A program made the position numbers and the translations under genes. The notes under the pieces are model-generated. The model saw nothing but the letters and a program-made list of their open reading frames with translations. It did not search any database and was not told the DNA's origin. A stretch of DNA of 64,000 nucleotides from Candidatus Peribacteria bacterium RIFOXYB1_FULL_54_35 (GTDB lineage Bacteria > Patescibacteriota > Gracilibacteria > Peribacterales > Peribacteraceae), in assembly GCA_001787755.1 (NCBI GenBank), contig MFYJ01000011.1, positions 174,436-238,435 of the forward strand, in the 5' to 3' direction. Of this stretch, positions 28,881 through 37,977 are shown piece by piece (the first letter of the stretch is position 1; each line of letters opens with the position of its first letter).

Positions 28881-29663
28881 TTGGGGGTACTTGTTTCCCG
28901 GGAATATCATCTGCAGCCAGACGGGCAGCTCCACGTACATTTCCTGGATGTACAGCAGGGGGATGCTGTGCTTCTCATTACCCCTTCCGGAAAACAAATC
29001 CTGATTGATGGGGGACCCAATATGGAAACATTGGAATACCTGGGAAGGTTCCTCCCTTTTTTTGACCGGCAGATTGAGCTCCTCGTCCTCACACATCCTC
29101 ATGAAGATCATCTCACGGCTCTCCCGGAAGTTCTGAGACGGTACCAGATCGCGCAGGTTCTTCTCAGTGGGTCGGATGCACCTTCAGGACGCTATGCGGC
29201 GATGCTCCATGAGCTCTCCGCCCGGAAGATTCCTGTGATCCTCGCTGGCCCGCAAAAAAGCATCGTGATGGAAGACGGCGTGAGTCTCGACTGCATCTGG
29301 CCCCGGGCAGAGGAGCTGCATCAGCTTGACCCAAACAATGCATCAGTGGTGGTTCGCGTTCTCTTTGGGAAGACTGCCATTCTCCTCCCGGGGGATATTG
29401 AGCAAGAAGCTGAACGGGCGATTCTCCTCTCGGGAAAGAATGTTCGGGCGACTGTCCTCAAGGTACCCCACCACGGCAGCTCGTCTTCCTCTTCCACGGG
29501 GTTCCTCCTCGCAGTACGGCCAGAGCTTGGCATTGTTTCTGCGGGGCCCGAAAACCGCTTCAGCTTCCCTCATAGTGCCATAGTGGAACGGTACGAAAAG
29601 ATGGGTATTCCGCTGCGGACTACGGCAAAAGAAGGTACAATTTCCCTCACGTTCGCACGTTGA
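28881..29663 (+). CDS. ComEC-like metallo-beta-lactamase protein
   Basis: About 260 residues from TTG 28881. Motif THPHEDHL, a Gly-rich ILIDGGPN strand, LPGDIEQEAE and VLKVPHHGSSSSSS match the extracellular MBL domain of ComEC (DNA uptake) and related stand-alone proteins. The true start is unclear. The same frame is open back to the stop of the previous gene (28767) and encodes a membrane helix (ALLQLCAVLAALGVLV) with no ATG/GTG/TTG. An ATG at 28766, overlapping the previous stop as ATGA, is in another frame. A single-base frameshift or an error near 28840 is possible. No ComEC competence channel domain is seen. Confidence 0.75.
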   Translation: MGVLVSREYHLQPDGQLHVHFLDVQQGDAVLLITPSGKQILIDGGPNMETLEYLGRFLPFFDRQIELLVLTHPHEDHLTALPEVLRRYQIAQVLLSGSDAPSGRYAAMLHELSARKIPVILAGPQKSIVMEDGVSLDCIWPRAEELHQLDPNNASVVVRVLFGKTAILLPGDIEQEAERAILLSGKNVRATVLKVPHHGSSSSSSTGFLLAVRPELGIVSAGPENRFSFPHSAIVERYEKMGIPLRTTAKEGTISLTFAR

Positions 29664-29673
29664 CCTCTTCCCC

Positions 29674-30975
29674 GTGAAAACTCTCCTCCTGCTTGCCGGC
29701 CGCTCCACACGCTTCTGGCCGCTCACGGAGAAATCTCTCTTCCCTCTTTGCGGGAAGACCCTCCTGGAGCACCAGATAAGCCGCCTGCATGCAGCCGGCT
29801 GCCGCGATATTGTCCTTGTCGGAGGAGCTCATAATTTGGAAGAGGTGAGATCGTCCTTCCCTGGTCTCCCCGTCATTGAACAGGAAAACCTTGAGTTGGG
29901 TATGCGCGGGGCCCTCCTCAGTGCTCTCCCCACGATCAAGAATGAACCTGTGATGCTTGTGAGTGGTAACGATGTCATCCACCCCAGTGGATACGCAAGC
30001 CTCCAGAAAAGGGCAAAGGGGGTAGCCGGTGCCCTCCTCGCCCAGAAGGTCAACCAATACTTCCCGGGGGGGTACCTTGAACTCGATGGTGACAGAATCG
30101 TTTCCATTATCGAAAAGCCGGGCGAGGGAAACGAACCGGGCAATCTTGTGAACATCGTTGCCCATGTGCATAACAATGCCTCTACTCTTCTCAAGGCGCT
30201 CGGCAATGTGAATGAAGAACGGGACGACGGGTACGAGCAGGCGCTGCAGAAGCTCTTCGGAACAGGTGAGTACCGTGCAGCCCCCTACGAAGGGGTGTGG
30301 CAGGCGGTGAAGTATCCCTGGCATCTCCTCTCCCTGCTCCCAATCTTCTTCTCTGATTTCAAGAAGCCCATAATCCACAGATCAGTTTTCATCCACCCCA
30401 CAGCAGTCATTGACGGACCAGTGGTCATTGAAGAAGGTGCGAGAGTCATGCCTCACTCCACCATACGCGGCCCTTGCTTTGTGGGCCGCCACAGCATTAT
30501 CGCAAACAACGCACTCGTACGTGACTCTAGCGTCGGAGAGAATTGTGTTATCGGCTATAACACAGAAATCAAAGGGAGCATTTTGCACAGCCACGTGTGG
30601 ACCCACATGAGCTACATCGGGGACAGTGTCATTGGACGGAACGTCTCCTTTGGCGGGGGAACAATTACAGCGAACTTCCGCCTGGACGAGCAAGGTATTT
30701 CTTCCGCCGTCCAGGGGAAGGAATTACAAACCGGGCTCACAAAATTCGGCGCGGTAATAGGGAGCAATTGCCGACTGGGTATTCAAGTGGGTATAAGCCC
30801 GGGAGTGAAGATAGGGAGCGGCACTTTCATAAGCAGCGGTACCCAAATCGCAGAGGATATCTCTGATGGAAAGTATGCCCGCATGAAAGAGGGCACACTG
30901 AAAGTCTCTGACAACCGCACGAACGCCCCGGATCCGGCTGAGCGGGAACGGTACCGCACAAAGGTGGAAGGATGA
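29674..30975 (+). CDS. GlmU-like sugar-phosphate nucleotidyltransferase
   Basis: 433 residues from GTG 29674. N-terminal NTP-transferase domain (MKTLLLLAGRSTRFWPLTEKSLFPLCGKTLLEHQI, with the fingerprint AGRSTRF in place of the GxGTRM of GlmU), GNDVIHP, and EKPGEGNEPGNLVN. C-terminal left-handed beta helix (PTAVIDGPVVIEEGARVMPHS, IGRNVSFGGGTITAN) of the acyltransferase type. Close to GlmU or archaeal-type bifunctional enzymes; a UDP- or dTDP-sugar product is likely. It may supply glycan precursors for the flippase or for MurB. Starts 11 nt after the ComEC-like gene. Confidence 0.8.
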   Translation: MKTLLLLAGRSTRFWPLTEKSLFPLCGKTLLEHQISRLHAAGCRDIVLVGGAHNLEEVRSSFPGLPVIEQENLELGMRGALLSALPTIKNEPVMLVSGNDVIHPSGYASLQKRAKGVAGALLAQKVNQYFPGGYLELDGDRIVSIIEKPGEGNEPGNLVNIVAHVHNNASTLLKALGNVNEERDDGYEQALQKLFGTGEYRAAPYEGVWQAVKYPWHLLSLLPIFFSDFKKPIIHRSVFIHPTAVIDGPVVIEEGARVMPHSTIRGPCFVGRHSIIANNALVRDSSVGENCVIGYNTEIKGSILHSHVWTHMSYIGDSVIGRNVSFGGGTITANFRLDEQGISSAVQGKELQTGLTKFGAVIGSNCRLGIQVGISPGVKIGSGTFISSGTQIAEDISDGKYARMKEGTLKVSDNRTNAPDPAERERYRTKVEG

Positions 30976-31322
30976 GCAGGAGTTCTCCACACATTCCCAC
31001 AACGGAAGCCCCTGTGCCTACCCGTCCCCATCCAGAACCCCAAAGTAGTTATGCACACCTAATAACCATTTTCAGCTAGCAGAAGCCAAAACATGTCTCT
31101 TCCCTCCTTCTCATTACTCTCTCCCAGGTTTTCCACAGGTTCTCCACAGTTTTTGCACCACCTGCTTCTGTCTTTTTGCCCATTCCCCTGCACAATATTT
31201 ATGTAGCTGAAATGCTTTACAGAAGTTTTCCACAAAATAGACTATATTTGTTCCTTTTTGGAAAGAGGTCGCTATGACTACTATTTATTGGTATATTACT
31301 ATCTCCTATTTATTATTGAGAT
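30976..31322. other. oriC: Probable replication origin (oriC)
   Basis: 347 bp without a gene, directly before dnaN. Six DnaA-box-like sites, all in the same orientation: TTCTCCACA (30983-30991), TTATGCACA (31049-31057), TTTTCCACA (31129-31137), TTCTCCACA (31140-31148), TTTTGCACC (31151-31159) and TTTTCCACA (31226-31234). Four differ from TTATCCACA by one base. From about 31240 the DNA is AT-rich (TATTTATTGGTATATTAC, 31279-31296), a candidate unwinding element. By eye, genes on the left are C-rich on the plus strand and those on the right G-rich. dnaA is not adjacent. The dnaN promoter must also lie here. Confidence 0.75.
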
Positions 31323-32471
31323 ATGAAGTTCTCCTGTAAGAAAGAAGATCTGCTCCAAGCACTTAATCTTGTAAGTCGTGCAATCGGAGGGCAGCAAGCA
31401 CTCCCAATTTTAGGAAACATCCTTCTTGAGGCAGAGGGAAAGCGCTGCACGGTAAGTGCTACTGATTTAGAGCTGAGTATTATCACAAGTTTTGGGGCGA
31501 ACATTGAGAATGAGGGAGCTATTACTATTCCAGCGAAAGCTTTTCTCAATTTTGCACAGTACAACTCTGATGATGAAATTCTCTTAGAGACAAGTGAAGG
31601 AACACAGCTTAAATGTACATCAGAGCACGCAAAAACAGTCATTGCGGGGGAGTCTGCACAGGAATACCCAACAATTACTCCTATAGAGAAAGAAACCTCT
31701 CTCACACTAGAAGCTCCACCACTCCTTGGAGCACTCCATATGGTGACCTTCGCGTCCGCGCGCACAACCCTCCGCCCGGTGCTCTCTGGAGTGTATCTCC
31801 GTGCTGAGAAGGGCCAACTTATTTTTGTAGCGACAGACAGCTATAGACTCTCTGAATTTCGTATCACTGCAGAGGGGGGTGGGACAGATATTTCCTGCAT
31901 CATCCCGGTGAAGGTTTTGGAGGAATTGCGGTCCATTCTGAGTTCACGCAAGACTGATGCGGAAAAAAAGGGAGAGGACAAGAAAGAAAAAGTCGGCAAG
32001 ATTGAGGTGGCGCTCAGCAGCCAGCAAATTGAGCTCCGGGTGGGCAACACCATCCTTCTCTCTCGCCTCATTGACGGAAAGTTCCCGGATTATCAGCAAA
32101 TTATTCCCAGCGAGACGAAAACGACAGTCGTGCTGCCAACAAAAGAACTCACAACCACCATCAAGCGTATGCACTATTTTGCGAAGGAAATTAATAACAA
32201 TCTTACGTTCGAGTTTAAGAAGGGGCATGTGCGTATCACCACTCCCCAAACCCAGGCAGGCCAGGATGAAACCACACTTTCTGTGAGTATAAAAGGAGGG
32301 GACAATAAAATTGCGCTGAGCTCGTCTTACCTTCTAGACTTCCTGAGTCATGTGGGCGACGAAGAGGTGGAGTTCAAGCTGACGGACAGCATGCATCCTG
32401 CGCTGTTCCATCTTCCTTCCAATGATCTTTTCCTTCATCTCATCATGCCCTTGCGCATTCAGGAGGAATAG
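31323..32471 (+). CDS. dnaN: DNA polymerase III beta clamp
   Basis: 382 residues. Ring-shaped processivity clamp. N-terminus MKFSCKKEDLLQALNLVSRAIGG and GNILLEAEGKRCTVSATDLELSI are typical of domain I, and the C-terminal SMHPALFH...MPLRIQ matches the last strand. A Lys/Glu insert (TDAEKKGEDKKEKVG) at about residue 220 is unusual. First gene right of the origin and on the leading strand. Confidence 0.97.
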   Translation: MKFSCKKEDLLQALNLVSRAIGGQQALPILGNILLEAEGKRCTVSATDLELSIITSFGANIENEGAITIPAKAFLNFAQYNSDDEILLETSEGTQLKCTSEHAKTVIAGESAQEYPTITPIEKETSLTLEAPPLLGALHMVTFASARTTLRPVLSGVYLRAEKGQLIFVATDSYRLSEFRITAEGGGTDISCIIPVKVLEELRSILSSRKTDAEKKGEDKKEKVGKIEVALSSQQIELRVGNTILLSRLIDGKFPDYQQIIPSETKTTVVLPTKELTTTIKRMHYFAKEINNNLTFEFKKGHVRITTPQTQAGQDETTLSVSIKGGDNKIALSSSYLLDFLSHVGDEEVEFKLTDSMHPALFHLPSNDLFLHLIMPLRIQEE

Positions 32472-32523
32472 GACTAATCGATTTCTGCCCTTAGGGCAAT
32501 TTATTATCAAATGATCGGCTGCT

Positions 32524-35500
32524 ATGAAGCCCTCTGTTTTTCTTGGTGATAGTACGCACAAGGATCTTGCGCAACTGCTTCAATCGAAGCGGCGGCTTAT
32601 TTTGTCTGGTGCTTCCAATGAGACAGCAAAAGCCCTTCTTGCAAGTACTATTCTCCATCATCATCCACAGCCCTCTCTCCTTGTGACGGAAAAAAGTACA
32701 GTGGCTGAGTCCCTGCGCCATTGGCTGGGTTTCTTTGATCTCAAGGCACATATCCTTCTTCCCATTGAGAATGATGCAGGGGAAATTGATTCCGCAGCAC
32801 TCCAGGAGTTTCTCCTTTTCATGCGGGGGGAGAGCGACCGGATTTCCATCATGACTCGCAATCTTTGGGAGGTGGAGTTTCCCTCCTTTGAGGAGCTGCA
32901 AGAGAGGGTGATCACCTTTTCCGTGCACGAGAAAATCCACTTCACCTCCGTTATCGAGGAACTGATAGAACGGGGGTACAGTCACGGAGAGGATCTCTAT
33001 CTCCAGCCAGGAGAGTACCGGAGGGCTGGTGACACATTCGACATCTTCCCCATCCAATCCGATCATCCCTATCGGATTTCCTTCAATCTTGATACTGTTG
33101 AAAAAATATTGGCGGTGGACAGAGATGATCTTTCCAGGGCAGAGGATGCGGGGGGCGAACTCTCCATGTTCCCTGTTGTCTACGAAGAGACAGCTCCGCT
33201 TTCGGTGCAGCTCCCCCCCGAGACTCTTTTGGTACTGGATGATCAGGATGATGTGGAGGATCCTCTCCAACTTGCTACGCTGCGGTTCACTGCTTTCCCA
33301 AAGACCGAGGAAAACCACGTACACCTGCGGTATCTCTCGGTTCTTAAGTTCTATACCCTCACGGACTTTCTGAATGATATCCGGGACAAAATACAGCAGA
33401 AGTGGAGCATTTTTGTGGCAACAAAACGCCTTGAGGAGCTACGAGCGATCTGTGACGAAGAGCGAATTCCCTACACGCAGGAGGCACACAAGCAGGAGGG
33501 TGCCCTGACCCTGCTTTCTGCCGGGCAGGATGATCTTCTCCCCCACTCCCTCCAGAACCCTGATTTTTCAATTGCACTTCTTACGGACCGCGAAATCTTC
33601 TCGCTTCGGAAATCCGTGAAACAAAGGAGCATCCAGAAGCTTGCTCTTGATTTCATCACGTCGCTTACGCCCGGTGACTACGTTGTGCATATGGAACACG
33701 GAATCGGGCACTTTGAGGGTATGACCCAGAAAGAAGTGGATGGCACGTTTCGGGAGTACCTGGAGCTTACGTATGCCGAGCGGGACAAACTCTTCATCCC
33801 CGTCGACCAGGCGGACAAGCTGAGCAAATTCGTCTATGAGGAGGGGAATGAACCTACGCTTACCCGCTTAGGCACTTCGGAGTGGAAGAAGATAACGGAG
33901 AAAATGAAGAAGGAAACGGAGAAGATCGCCAGGGAACTTCTGGATCTCTACGCAAAGCGGGCGAATGCGAAGGGGTATTCCTACGGGGAGGACAACCAGG
34001 CAATGAAAAAGTTTGAAGAGGCATTTGTATACCAAGAGACTCCCGGCCAGATGAAGGCCATTGAAGATATTAAGACGGACATGGAAGACGAGCATGCCAT
34101 GGATCGCTTGATTTGCGGGGATGTGGGATTCGGGAAGACCGAAGTCGCCATGCGGGCTGCATTCAAAGCCGTGCAGTCCGGCAAGCAGGTTGCGATTGTT
34201 GCGCCCATTACCATTCTGGCAGACCAGCACTATCACAGTTTTCTCGAGCGGATGAAGGATTTTCCGGTGCGCATTGAAATGCTAAGCAGGTTTAGGACAC
34301 CGAAAGAGCAACGCGAAATCCTCGGAAAGCTGCGGAAAGGCGATATTGACATCGTGATTGGCACCCATCGGCTCTTACAGAAAGACGTGCAATTCCTGAA
34401 TTTAGGGCTTGTGGTTGTGGACGAGGAGCAGCGGTTTGGTGTGAAGCAGAAGGAACATCTTAAGGAAATGCGTGCGTCTGTCGATATTCTCACTCTCACA
34501 GCCACTCCTATTCCCCGTACGCTGAACCTCGGTCTCCACAAGCTGCGTGATATCACCACTATTACCACGCCTCCGCCGGGACGCCTGCCCATTATCACTG
34601 AGGTGCGGAAGTACTCTGATCATCTTGTCCGTCAGGCAGTGGTGTCTGAACTGGAGCGCGAGGGCCAGGTGTACGTTCTCCATAACCGGGTGGAAACGAT
34701 CGACGCGTTTGCTGAAAAGCTTAGAAAGCTCATCCCGGAGGCAAAAATTGTCGTGGGGCATGGGCAACTGAGGTCCGATGAACTCGAGAAACGCATTATG
34801 CAATTTAAGCAGGGGGAGTACACCGTTCTGGTAAGTTCGACCATCATAGAAAACGGTATTGATCTGCCCAGGGCGAACACACTGGTTGTGAACGAGGCGG
34901 AACGATTTGGTCTCTCACAGCTCTACCAGCTGCGCGGCCGTGTCGGGCGCAGCAAAGTACAGGCGTACGCGTTCTTCCTCTACCACTCCCAGAAGCTCAA
35001 GGATGACGCCAGGAAGCGACTTCGTGCCATTGTGGAAGCCTGTGAGCTTGGGAGCGGTTTTCAGGTTGCCATGCGGGATTTGGAGATCCGGGGGGCGGGG
35101 GAAATTCTTGGAGCTCACCAGTCAGGGTCGATGCTGACGGTGGGAGTAAGTCACTACCTGCGCATGCTCAAGAATGCTGTGGAAGAATTAAAGACGGGTC
35201 AGCGCGGTGAGCTTGAGACAGAAACAAATGTGGAAATCCAGCTGCCCATAGAAGCGCTTCTCCCGTCGTACTACATTCCCGATGAGCAAGAAAAAATCTC
35301 CGTGTACCAGAAGCTTGCCGGGAGTGAAGATACGGCGATACTTGCTGAATTTGAGGAAGATCTCCGTGAGGAGTACGGCGACCCCCCCAAACAGGTTCTC
35401 AATCTCTTTGCTCTGTTGCGTCTTAAGCTTGCCTGCCGCCACAGTGGCGTTGTGCGCGTGAAAATGGAAGACGGCAGAGGAGATCGAGATGTAGTCCTCA

Positions 35501-35703
35501 CGTTGAGTCCGCGGGTGACTGCAAACGAGATCATGCAAATGCTCAGTGTGAACTCCAAGTGGCGAATCAGCGGTTCCATGCTGCGCCTCCGGGAAGATCA
35601 TCTTGTGAGCGGAAAAGGCAAAAATGATGTGGACTTCATAGGGAATCTCCAGCACGAGATTGTATCCCTTGAACCGCGGGGCAAATCAAAAAAGAAGAAG
35701 TAG
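32524..35703 (+). CDS. mfd: Transcription-repair coupling factor
   Basis: 1059 residues. Removes stalled RNA polymerase and recruits UvrA. The N-terminal UvrB-homology part (about 1-390) lacks helicase motifs. Then the RNA polymerase-interacting (CarD-like) domain PGDYVVHMEHGIGHFEGM, the RecG-like helicase with ICGDVGFGKTEVAMRAA, VVDEEQRFG and LTATPIPRTLN, and the TRCF C-terminal domain. VVNEAERFGLSQLYQLRGRVGR completes motif VI. 52 nt after dnaN, with only a small TGCCC-TTA-GGGCA hairpin (32486-32498) between. The UvrA-binding tail is short. Confidence 0.95.
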   Translation: MKPSVFLGDSTHKDLAQLLQSKRRLILSGASNETAKALLASTILHHHPQPSLLVTEKSTVAESLRHWLGFFDLKAHILLPIENDAGEIDSAALQEFLLFMRGESDRISIMTRNLWEVEFPSFEELQERVITFSVHEKIHFTSVIEELIERGYSHGEDLYLQPGEYRRAGDTFDIFPIQSDHPYRISFNLDTVEKILAVDRDDLSRAEDAGGELSMFPVVYEETAPLSVQLPPETLLVLDDQDDVEDPLQLATLRFTAFPKTEENHVHLRYLSVLKFYTLTDFLNDIRDKIQQKWSIFVATKRLEELRAICDEERIPYTQEAHKQEGALTLLSAGQDDLLPHSLQNPDFSIALLTDREIFSLRKSVKQRSIQKLALDFITSLTPGDYVVHMEHGIGHFEGMTQKEVDGTFREYLELTYAERDKLFIPVDQADKLSKFVYEEGNEPTLTRLGTSEWKKITEKMKKETEKIARELLDLYAKRANAKGYSYGEDNQAMKKFEEAFVYQETPGQMKAIEDIKTDMEDEHAMDRLICGDVGFGKTEVAMRAAFKAVQSGKQVAIVAPITILADQHYHSFLERMKDFPVRIEMLSRFRTPKEQREILGKLRKGDIDIVIGTHRLLQKDVQFLNLGLVVVDEEQRFGVKQKEHLKEMRASVDILTLTATPIPRTLNLGLHKLRDITTITTPPPGRLPIITEVRKYSDHLVRQAVVSELEREGQVYVLHNRVETIDAFAEKLRKLIPEAKIVVGHGQLRSDELEKRIMQFKQGEYTVLVSSTIIENGIDLPRANTLVVNEAERFGLSQLYQLRGRVGRSKVQAYAFFLYHSQKLKDDARKRLRAIVEACELGSGFQVAMRDLEIRGAGEILGAHQSGSMLTVGVSHYLRMLKNAVEELKTGQRGELETETNVEIQLPIEALLPSYYIPDEQEKISVYQKLAGSEDTAILAEFEEDLREEYGDPPKQVLNLFALLRLKLACRHSGVVRVKMEDGRGDRDVVLTLSPRVTANEIMQMLSVNSKWRISGSMLRLREDHLVSGKGKNDVDFIGNLQHEIVSLEPRGKSKKKK

Positions 35704-35761
35704 AGGGCAAGAGGAGTTGGAATATTCACTCAAACACCGTTTTGGTGTATAATTCTATGAT

Positions 35762-37531
35762 ATGTCCGACTCTGATCAGCACCAGGCAAGCAATGCGTCT
35801 GCAGGCGGGGGGGGAACAGGATGGACAAAAGACCAGTGGAATGCATATGTTGCGAACAAGGAATTCATCCAGTACTACGCTGAGAAGGGGGTTGTAGACA
35901 CGGCAAAACTTGTGCAGACCATAGGAATGCAGGGGTATCTCATGCTCATGGAGAACTGCTCGCACCTTGTGGTGTATAAAGACAAGGTGTACCACGCAGA
36001 TACGCGCGAGGGGCAGAATCTTCTGGAGAGCGTTTTGAAGAGAGGGGAGCTCCCCCTCGCCACTCTTGCGGCGGCAGGAATTATCCCCGGGGATAAGGCC
36101 GATGATCTCATCCAGGATGCCATATCCATTGCGAGTGAGTGCCTCCAACCCGGGGCGATATGGGACGATGAAGCCTATAAAGCTGCTATGCTCTGGGCAC
36201 CGGACCAATGGCGGGAAAGCATACGTTACAGCGACTTTGCCAGGCATTTTGTGCATGGAGGTATTGTGCAGCTCTCCAAACTGAAGAAGGACATGCCGCC
36301 GGAGCTGCTTAGGAGAATGATCGATCGTTCCCTCAACCTCGTCTGCGTGGAGGATCATGTGATAGATGCGGATACGGACGAAGGAATACATCTTCTTGAG
36401 AGAGCGCTTGTAGACGGCAAAGTAAGTCTGGCGCGTCTCATTGGGGCAGATGTCTTCACACGGGGAGAAGCTATCCATATGCATCAGGAGGCGGTTACAT
36501 TTGCAGAAAAGCACCTCAAGAGAGGTGTGAAATGGACAGAGGAAAAGCGGAAATCGGTGGCCCCCTGGATACCCGAACAGTGGGATGCATTTGCCGACAC
36601 TCCTCAGTTCGATGCTTTTATTGAGGATGGATTTGTGGATGTGCAGGGACTGAAGACTCTGATGGGGGCCGAAGATTTTAATATCATGCTCGGGAAAGTA
36701 CACACCTTGGTGGACGTGGGTTTCCGTGTGATCACTGCTTCTACTGTGGCAGGGATACAACATCTCCGAGATGCAGCGGAACATGGGAAAATTTCTCTCA
36801 AAAGTCTGGTGTATGCAGGAGTTCTCACGGGAACGGATGTCCAGAAGAGGATTGAGGAAGCGCAAAAAATCTCACAATTCTGCTTCCGGGAGGGGGCGAA
36901 ATGGGATTCTCTCAGTGAAAGAGATGCCATGAAATGGTCTACGGATGAGTGGAATGCTGCAATTACTGGCATTAAGTTTGCGGAGAGATTCGTGAAAGGT
37001 GGAATAGTACAGAAAGACAGGTTCATGGGAATCATGAGTACAAAGCTATTTAGCAGGATGGTGGATCGTTCTTCCTTTCTCATCCACTTTGAGAATCAGG
37101 TCCTTGATATACGAACTGCCAGGGGAAAGGAACTTGCGGAAACAGGGCTCTGGAATGGAGAAGTTCCTATTCATACTGGTGTGGAAATGGGATTTATTGA
37201 CAGAGACCAGGCTGCCAAGCTGTATGAAGAAGCGAAAACAATTGCCTCAAGGAATTTCCGGGAGGGTGTGCAGTGGGATGAAAAAGACAGGGAAGCCGCA
37301 AAAAAGTGGAGCCAGGATCAGTGGGAGAAAGCACTCCAGGTTGTGAACTTCTCAGAGCTTTTTACCAAACATGGGGTGGTGGACAGAGATAAGGCTGTTG
37401 TGGCGATGGGACCGGAGCTCTTTGATGCCATGGTGAAACATGTGGGCGATTTCGTTTCCGTGGGGTCGACAGTGTATGACGCTTCCACAAAGGAGGGGTA
37501 CAACCGGCTCAAGGAGATGAAAGTCCTGTGA
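35762..37531 (+). CDS. Protein of five 124-residue tandem repeats
   Basis: 589 residues, no family recognised and no signal peptide. The protein is five tandem repeats beginning at Trp21, Trp145, Trp269, Trp392 and Trp516 (spacing 124, 124, 123, 124; the last repeat truncated). Each starts W-x-x-(D/E)-(Q/E)-W, then a helical block, GGIV or GVVD, and later DA-T-EG--LLE, an AG(I/V) turn and G(V/A)-WD. The layout suggests a solenoid or a string of small helical domains used as a scaffold. TATAAT (35748-35753) lies 8 nt before the ATG. It is followed by two other unknown genes on the same strand. Confidence 0.6.
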   Translation: MSDSDQHQASNASAGGGGTGWTKDQWNAYVANKEFIQYYAEKGVVDTAKLVQTIGMQGYLMLMENCSHLVVYKDKVYHADTREGQNLLESVLKRGELPLATLAAAGIIPGDKADDLIQDAISIASECLQPGAIWDDEAYKAAMLWAPDQWRESIRYSDFARHFVHGGIVQLSKLKKDMPPELLRRMIDRSLNLVCVEDHVIDADTDEGIHLLERALVDGKVSLARLIGADVFTRGEAIHMHQEAVTFAEKHLKRGVKWTEEKRKSVAPWIPEQWDAFADTPQFDAFIEDGFVDVQGLKTLMGAEDFNIMLGKVHTLVDVGFRVITASTVAGIQHLRDAAEHGKISLKSLVYAGVLTGTDVQKRIEEAQKISQFCFREGAKWDSLSERDAMKWSTDEWNAAITGIKFAERFVKGGIVQKDRFMGIMSTKLFSRMVDRSSFLIHFENQVLDIRTARGKELAETGLWNGEVPIHTGVEMGFIDRDQAAKLYEEAKTIASRNFREGVQWDEKDREAAKKWSQDQWEKALQVVNFSELFTKHGVVDRDKAVVAMGPELFDAMVKHVGDFVSVGSTVYDASTKEGYNRLKEMKVL

Positions 37532-37588
37532 GGAGCTGAAAAAAATCTACAATTCTGCTATAATTCTCTGATACACACATCCACTCCT

Positions 37589-37975
37589 ATGTCTACAGAT
37601 GACACTGCAGCCGGTGGCTCCGCACAAGCGCTCGATCCTGAACTTGAGGCGCTCATACCCTCGGGTTCGGAAATTTACGACTCGTTCATGGCATTCATTG
37701 AGCCGGAGCTTCTGAGTGTGAATCTTCCTTCGCTGGCGGAGAAGTACAAGGGAGAATCTGAAGAGGAAAGAAAGACGCGGATGGAACGGTATAGAAAAGC
37801 CTTTGCCGCATACGACAGAGCCTACGAGAAATGGATAACGGGACTCCGCGATGCTGTGAAACAGAAGCGCAGCGAGGCGTACCGCGCCGCGGAAGAAAAG
37901 GAAAACAAAGAGCAGACATCCGCCCTGCAAGACCTTGAAGCGCAATTCGAAACGGCCAAACCCTCCCCCAAATAA
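37589..37975 (+). CDS. Small helical protein of unknown family
   Basis: 128 residues, rich in Glu, Lys and Ala, mostly helical by sequence (SLAEKYKGESEEERKTRMERYRKA is the core). No signal peptide or membrane segment. TATAAT at 37559-37564 lies 24 nt upstream, so it has its own promoter. The next gene starts two nucleotides after the stop, so the two are probably co-translated. Confidence 0.55.
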   Translation: MSTDDTAAGGSAQALDPELEALIPSGSEIYDSFMAFIEPELLSVNLPSLAEKYKGESEEERKTRMERYRKAFAAYDRAYEKWITGLRDAVKQKRSEAYRAAEEKENKEQTSALQDLEAQFETAKPSPK

Positions 37976-37977
37976 TC

